Positions 60,523-64,000 of a stretch of DNA of 64,000 bases are shown piece after piece. This DNA comes from JAJPHW01 sp963771505 (GTDB lineage Bacteria; Acidobacteriota; Terriglobia; Terriglobales; Acidobacteriaceae). The position numbers and the translations under genes are program-made. Below the pieces are notes generated by a model, which made no database searches, was not told where the DNA came from, and saw nothing but the letters and a program-made list of their open reading frames with translations. The first letter of the stretch is position 1. The number at the start of each line of letters is the position of its first letter. The DNA is taken from positions 558,001 to 622,000 of the forward strand of contig CAVYTO010000002.1 in assembly GCA_963771505.1 (NCBI GenBank). The letters are read 5' to 3'.

Positions 60523-60801
60523 CTAGTGATAGTCAACGATTTCGACTTCGCTCGCGTTGCCTTCGTGCCACACAAAACAAAGTCGCCACTGGTCGTTGAT
60601 TCGGATGCTGTATTGACCCCGGCGAGCACCACGTAAAGCTTCCAAACGGTTCCCAGGCGCCGCCGCCAAGTCCCGCAACTCGGACGCGCTGTCCAAAAGA
60701 CGTAGTTTTCGTCGAGCTATACGCTCGCTTGACTGGAACCGCTTGCTCCGCTGCCTTTGACCCAGACGCTCGGTTTCCGAGCAGCGAAACGACGTAATCA
60801 C
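60523..60801 (-). CDS. higB: HigB-family toxin (RelE/ParE fold)
   Basis: The 92-residue protein begins at GTG (ITSFRCSETERLG) and has the HigB core: RRKLRLLDSASELRDLAAAPGNRLEALRG and YSIRINDQWRLCFVW followed by VEIVDYH. HigB cleaves mRNA on the ribosome. The GTG overlaps a GAGG-rich region. A dyad covering the -35 box lies upstream. The gene looks intact. Confidence 0.92.
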   Translation of the reverse strand: MITSFRCSETERLGQRQRSKRFQSSERIARRKLRLLDSASELRDLAAAPGNRLEALRGARRGQYSIRINDQWRLCFVWHEGNASEVEIVDYH

Positions 60802-60825
60802 AGCCTCATGCTATACTTCTATGCG

Positions 60826-60844
60826 TATAACGTCAAGCGTTATA
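60826..60844 (-). promoter_or_regulatory. higBA operator/promoter
   Basis: TATAACG at 60826-60832 and CGTTATA at 60838-60844 form a perfect dyad with a five-base spacer. On the minus strand the spacer and arm contain TTGACG, a -35 box. TATAGC follows about 15 bases later as a -10 candidate. HigA binding here would block RNA polymerase. Confidence 0.65.
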
Positions 60845-61014
60845 AGGTCGCGAGGGGAACTGTGCATGATTTTCGGAGTATGTCTAGCTTGAAGCGCGCT
60901 GGCTTTATCGGCTTCGTGATTTTGAAAGCCAGTATCGGCAACTGCCATTCGCTAATCTCCGTCACTGAAGGATTCGCTTCGCCGAGATTGTGCGCTTCGC
61001 GGCACGGTTGTGGT

Positions 61015-61023
61015 TGCTATAAT
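61015..61023 (+). promoter_or_regulatory. Extended -10 promoter of fumC
   Basis: TGCTATAAT is a perfect extended -10 element with its TATAAT at 61018-61023. It lies 48 bases before the fumC ATG. No good -35 box is visible, as is common for extended -10 promoters. Confidence 0.55.
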
Positions 61024-61070
61024 CGCGGGTTGTTTCACAGACTGCGCAGTTGAGATCAAGGAGCCGAAGG

Positions 61071-62480
61071 ATGACGGTAGATCCCAGTTCCGCCCGCCTA
61101 ACCCGCACTGAATCCGACAGCATGGGGAAGATCGACGTCCCTGCTGATGTTTATTGGGGGGCGCAAACTCAGCGCTCGCTGCATCATTTCAATATCGGTC
61201 CGGACACCATGCCACCGGAATTGATTGCGGCGTTCGGCACGTTAAAAAAGGCCTGCGCTCTGGTGAATCAGGATCTGGGCAAGCTGACTGCCGACAAGGC
61301 CAATCTGATCGCGCAAGCCGCCGACGAAATCATCTCTGGAAAGCTCACTGCCCAATTCCCTCTTCGCATCTGGCAAACCGGCAGCGGCACGCAAACGAAC
61401 ATGAACGTCAACGAGGTGATTTCGAATCGAGCCATCGAGATCGCCGGCGGAGAAATGGGATCGAAAAAACCGATCCATCCGAATGATGACGTAAACATGT
61501 CGCAGTCGTCGAACGACACGTTCCCGACGGCCATGCATATTGCCGCCGCCGAACGCGTGAAGCGTGTCTTGATTCCGGCAGTCGCCCGCGTTCGCGATGC
61601 GATATCCGCCAAAGCCAAAGAATTCGAAAACATTGTGAAAATCGGCCGTACTCATTTGCAGGATGCGGTTCCGCTCACCTTCGGCCAGGAATTTGGCGGA
61701 TGGGCCAGTTTGCTTGATCGCGATATCAAGCGGCTAGAGCAGGCGCTCGACGGGCTGTACGATCTCGCCATCGGCGGTACTGCCGTGGGCACGGGACTTA
61801 ACGCGCATCCTGAATTTGCCGAGCGCGCCGCCAAGAAAATTGCCGACCTGACAGGCCTTCCCTTCCGCTCGCATCCCAACAAGTTTGCCGCCTTGTCGGC
61901 GCACGATGAGATCGTGTTCGCTCAGGGCGCGCTTGAAACTCTAGCGGCGTCTTTCATGAAGATTTCCAACGACATTCGCTGGCTGGCGTCCGGGCCGCGC
62001 TGCGGACTCGGAGAGCTTTCCATCCCAGAAAACGAGCCGGGATCGTCGATCATGCCAGGCAAGGTGAATCCCACGCAATGCGAAGCCATGACCATGGTCT
62101 GCACGCAGGTGCACGGCGCGACCGCCGCAATTGGATTTGCCGGGTCCCAGGGCAATTTTGAGCTGAACGTCTATAAGCCAGTCATCATTTACAACTTTCT
62201 ACACTCAGTCACGCTCATCGCCGACGCTTGCCACGGCTATGTGGAATTCATGGTCAACGGCATTGAGGTTGATCGCGCGAAGGTTGACTGGTATGTGAAG
62301 AACTCGCTGATGCTGGTGACCGCGCTAGCGCCGAAAGTGGGCTACGACAAAGCCGCCAAAATTGCCCACACCGCACACGTGGATAAGACCGGGCTTCTCG
62401 ACGCCGCGCTCAAACTCGGCTACCTCACCGAAGAAGAATTCCATCAGCTAATGAAGCCGGAGAAGATGACCAAGCCTTAG
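61071..62480 (+). CDS. fumC: Class II fumarate hydratase
   Basis: The 469-residue enzyme starts at MTVDPSSARL after AAGGAG. It has the class II motifs: PADVYWGAQTQRSL, GSGTQTNMNVNEVIS, HPNDDVNMSQSSNDTFPTA, IGRTHLQDAVPLTFGQEF and the superfamily signature GSSIMPGKVNPTQCE with the catalytic Ser. It interconverts fumarate and malate in the TCA cycle without an Fe-S cluster. Confidence 0.96.
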   Translation: MTVDPSSARLTRTESDSMGKIDVPADVYWGAQTQRSLHHFNIGPDTMPPELIAAFGTLKKACALVNQDLGKLTADKANLIAQAADEIISGKLTAQFPLRIWQTGSGTQTNMNVNEVISNRAIEIAGGEMGSKKPIHPNDDVNMSQSSNDTFPTAMHIAAAERVKRVLIPAVARVRDAISAKAKEFENIVKIGRTHLQDAVPLTFGQEFGGWASLLDRDIKRLEQALDGLYDLAIGGTAVGTGLNAHPEFAERAAKKIADLTGLPFRSHPNKFAALSAHDEIVFAQGALETLAASFMKISNDIRWLASGPRCGLGELSIPENEPGSSIMPGKVNPTQCEAMTMVCTQVHGATAAIGFAGSQGNFELNVYKPVIIYNFLHSVTLIADACHGYVEFMVNGIEVDRAKVDWYVKNSLMLVTALAPKVGYDKAAKIAHTAHVDKTGLLDAALKLGYLTEEEFHQLMKPEKMTKP

Positions 62481-62525
62481 TTCGTTGCAACATTGTTGGG
62501 CATTCGCCGAGATCCATCCCGTTCC

Positions 62526-63488
62526 CTATTCCGCGGTCGCCATCTCCTTGGCGTGTTCAACTTGGGGCGCTTTCTTGGACGTCGTCGTAATCGTGATAAC
62601 GCTGATCAGAATCAGCAGCGTTCCCATCAGCGTTCGCGGCCCGACCACTTCGCCGCCGATGAAATATCCCAATGCCACCGCCACCACAGGGTTGACATAG
62701 GCATACGTGCCCACTTTGGTTGGCGATTCGTAGTGCAGCAGCCACACATAAGCAGTGAATCCGATGATAGAACCGAACACGATCAGGTAGGCGAGCGCAA
62801 ACCACGCATTTCCCGAAACATTTTGGATGCGAAAGCCCGAAAACTCTCCTGTGACTCCCGCCAACACGAAGAGCTGCGCTCCGCCACTTAACATTTGTGC
62901 GGCGGCGCTCATTGGCTTCGAATGCGGCAATGGAATTTTCTTGGTAAAAATCGATGCTATCGACCAACTGAACGCGGCGAACACGAGCGCCAGCGTTCCC
63001 GCCCGGTCGATCGGAACTTCGCCCAGGCTGAGGGAGTGATTCATCAGCACAGCGACACCCAGAATTCCGATCAAAAGCGCCGTCCCGAGCCTCAACGTCA
63101 GGCGCTGGGTTCGCAGGAAGATGATCTCCATCAAGGTCATGAAAACTGGAATGCACGCAAGCACCACGGCGGCGATACCGGATGGTACCCGCTGTTCCGC
63201 CCAAAAAAGACACCCGTAATCGAGAACAAAAATCACTGTGCCGAGTAGCGATGCGCCGATCCATTGCTTGCTCGTCGGATTCGGAGTGCCTGTGGCCCGC
63301 AGCCAGGCAAACATGACCAATCCGGCGGCAAAGAATCTGGCAGCAGCTAACACGAATGGGGGCACTTCATGCACTCCCACACGGATGGCGTAAAAAGTCG
63401 ATCCCCAAACAAAATAAATAATGCCAAAAGCCAGCAGTGTCTTCCACGCCGCCGGGCGAGCATGTTGATTTATATCCAGCGCAGTCAA
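62526..63488 (-). CDS. EamA-family drug/metabolite transporter
   Basis: The 320-residue protein has ten hydrophobic segments in two EamA repeats: LLAFGIIYFVWGSTFYAIRVGV and FVLAAARFFAAGLVMF in the first, AGTLALVFAAFSWSIASIFTKK and VNPVVAVALGYFIGGEVVGPRTLMGTLLI-type sequence in the second. It belongs to the YedA/RhaT-like DMT exporters. Substrates may be amino acids or metabolites; none can be named. Confidence 0.9.
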   Translation of the reverse strand: MTALDINQHARPAAWKTLLAFGIIYFVWGSTFYAIRVGVHEVPPFVLAAARFFAAGLVMFAWLRATGTPNPTSKQWIGASLLGTVIFVLDYGCLFWAEQRVPSGIAAVVLACIPVFMTLMEIIFLRTQRLTLRLGTALLIGILGVAVLMNHSLSLGEVPIDRAGTLALVFAAFSWSIASIFTKKIPLPHSKPMSAAAQMLSGGAQLFVLAGVTGEFSGFRIQNVSGNAWFALAYLIVFGSIIGFTAYVWLLHYESPTKVGTYAYVNPVVAVALGYFIGGEVVGPRTLMGTLLILISVITITTTSKKAPQVEHAKEMATAE

Positions 63489-63647
63489 AACCTTACCCCT
63501 TTTTCACGGAGTTCAATCATCACTAGATGATGCAACCAGACTCCCGGACGCAGGCATCCGACGACTACATTTTCAGATCTTTCTACCTTACAGCTGCTGC
63601 TACACTCACCCATAAGACGGAGGACGCTAAACGTGGGGTTGGCGAAG

Positions 63648-64000
63648 ATGTTCTCAAAATGGCCTTTGTTGACGCAGCTCCGCACCGGAGCAGACGGCAC
63701 CGGCGCGGAGTCCATGAGCGAATCCACGCATAATCTGCGTCCCCGAAATCAAGATACCGAGATTACCCGGTCAATCTGTCCATATTGTGCGGTTGGCTGC
63801 GGACAGCTTATCTACCACAAGAACAACAAGCTGGTGTCCATTGAAGGCGACCCGGCGTCGCCGATTTCGCGCGGACATTTGTGCCCCAAGGGCGCGGACA
63901 CGTTTGAACTGCACACGCACGCCGCGCGCCTGACGAAAGTAAAATATCGCCGTCCATTCTCGCGGCAGTGGGAAGATCTTGATCTGGAATCGGCCATGGA
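63648..64000 (+). CDS. Formate dehydrogenase-type molybdopterin oxidoreductase, N-terminus (cut by window end)
   Basis: The frame from ATG at 63648 runs to the window end (117 codons). It has MFSKWPLLTQLRTG at the start and then the N-terminal [4Fe-4S] domain RSICPYCAVGCGQLIYHKNN…IEGDPASPISRGHLCPKG with its four cysteines. This is the FdnG/FdoG-like catalytic subunit of formate dehydrogenase. The active-site Cys/Sec lies beyond the window. No twin-arginine signal is seen, so the enzyme may be cytosolic or its start may lie elsewhere. Confidence 0.85.
   Translation, partial: MFSKWPLLTQLRTGADGTGAESMSESTHNLRPRNQDTEITRSICPYCAVGCGQLIYHKNNKLVSIEGDPASPISRGHLCPKGADTFELHTHAARLTKVKYRRPFSRQWEDLDLESAM

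Noticed and set aside
1..64000. tRNA and rRNA genes
   Set aside because: I looked for T-loop and acceptor patterns in the intergenic regions and found none; the few GTTCGAA-like strings lie inside coding genes.

Overview
The window looks like a chromosomal segment of an Acidobacteriota (Terriglobia, Koribacter-like) bacterium. The grounds are a roughly 57-60 % GC composition, an Oar-type carboxypeptidase-regulatory TonB-dependent receptor, DUF507 proteins, small Cys-rich proteins of a type common in that phylum, YpdA (bacillithiol-type thiol metabolism), DcmR-like MEDS proteins and many short intergenic hairpin repeats. This assignment is an inference from gene content; no rRNA or tRNA gene was recognised.

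Layout. 1-5.4 kb is accessory and repeat-rich: a 170-bp direct repeat, a relic of a VWA-type gene, an IS110-family transposase, a decayed REP-associated transposase tail bracketed by REP hairpins, a MEDS sensor protein, a secreted alpha/beta hydrolase and a perfect 33-bp palindrome. 5.4-11 kb holds a CPBP membrane protease, two doubtful small ORFs, a CpaE/TadZ-like ATPase and a 740-residue protein with a nucleotide-cyclase-like C-terminus. 11-17 kb is an envelope/sigma-54 block transcribed lptC/A-lptB-rpoN-hpf on the minus strand, an order also known from Proteobacteria. 17-23 kb has an orphan RHH gene with a truncated partner, recJ, tandem DUF507 genes, an unusual HELLE-motif protein and queG.

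23-31 kb is a compact seven-gene minus-strand operon: aldehyde dehydrogenase, GntR regulator, beta-hydroxyacid dehydrogenase, 2-oxoacid dehydrogenase E1 alpha and beta, an M24 'pita-bread' protein missing one metal ligand, and E2. It looks like a dedicated catabolic pathway whose substrate I cannot name. 31-41 kb holds a secreted hydrolase, a DctA/GltP-type symporter, the large TonB-dependent receptor, a Vgb-like beta-propeller lipoprotein and a secreted metallopeptidase with TPRs. 41.5-45 kb is blaI-blaR1-degP; near-identical dyads upstream of blaI and of degP suggest one envelope-stress regulon. 45-54 kb is a mosaic of small enzymes and regulators (GAF, two VOC proteins, AraC, DHFR-like, RluA, a decayed ParD/ParE pair, an ECF sigma factor with a membrane partner, DUF885, DinB). 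54-64 kb is mainly housekeeping: acs, ssb, pterin dehydratase, cyaY, ypdA, an intact higBA, fumC, an EamA transporter and the start of a formate-dehydrogenase-type molybdoenzyme cut by the window end.

The most interesting leads are the seven-gene oxoacid dehydrogenase/M24 operon, the shared BlaI-type dyads in front of degP, the cyclase-like protein with a large unrecognised N-terminus, and the REP/RAYT remnants.
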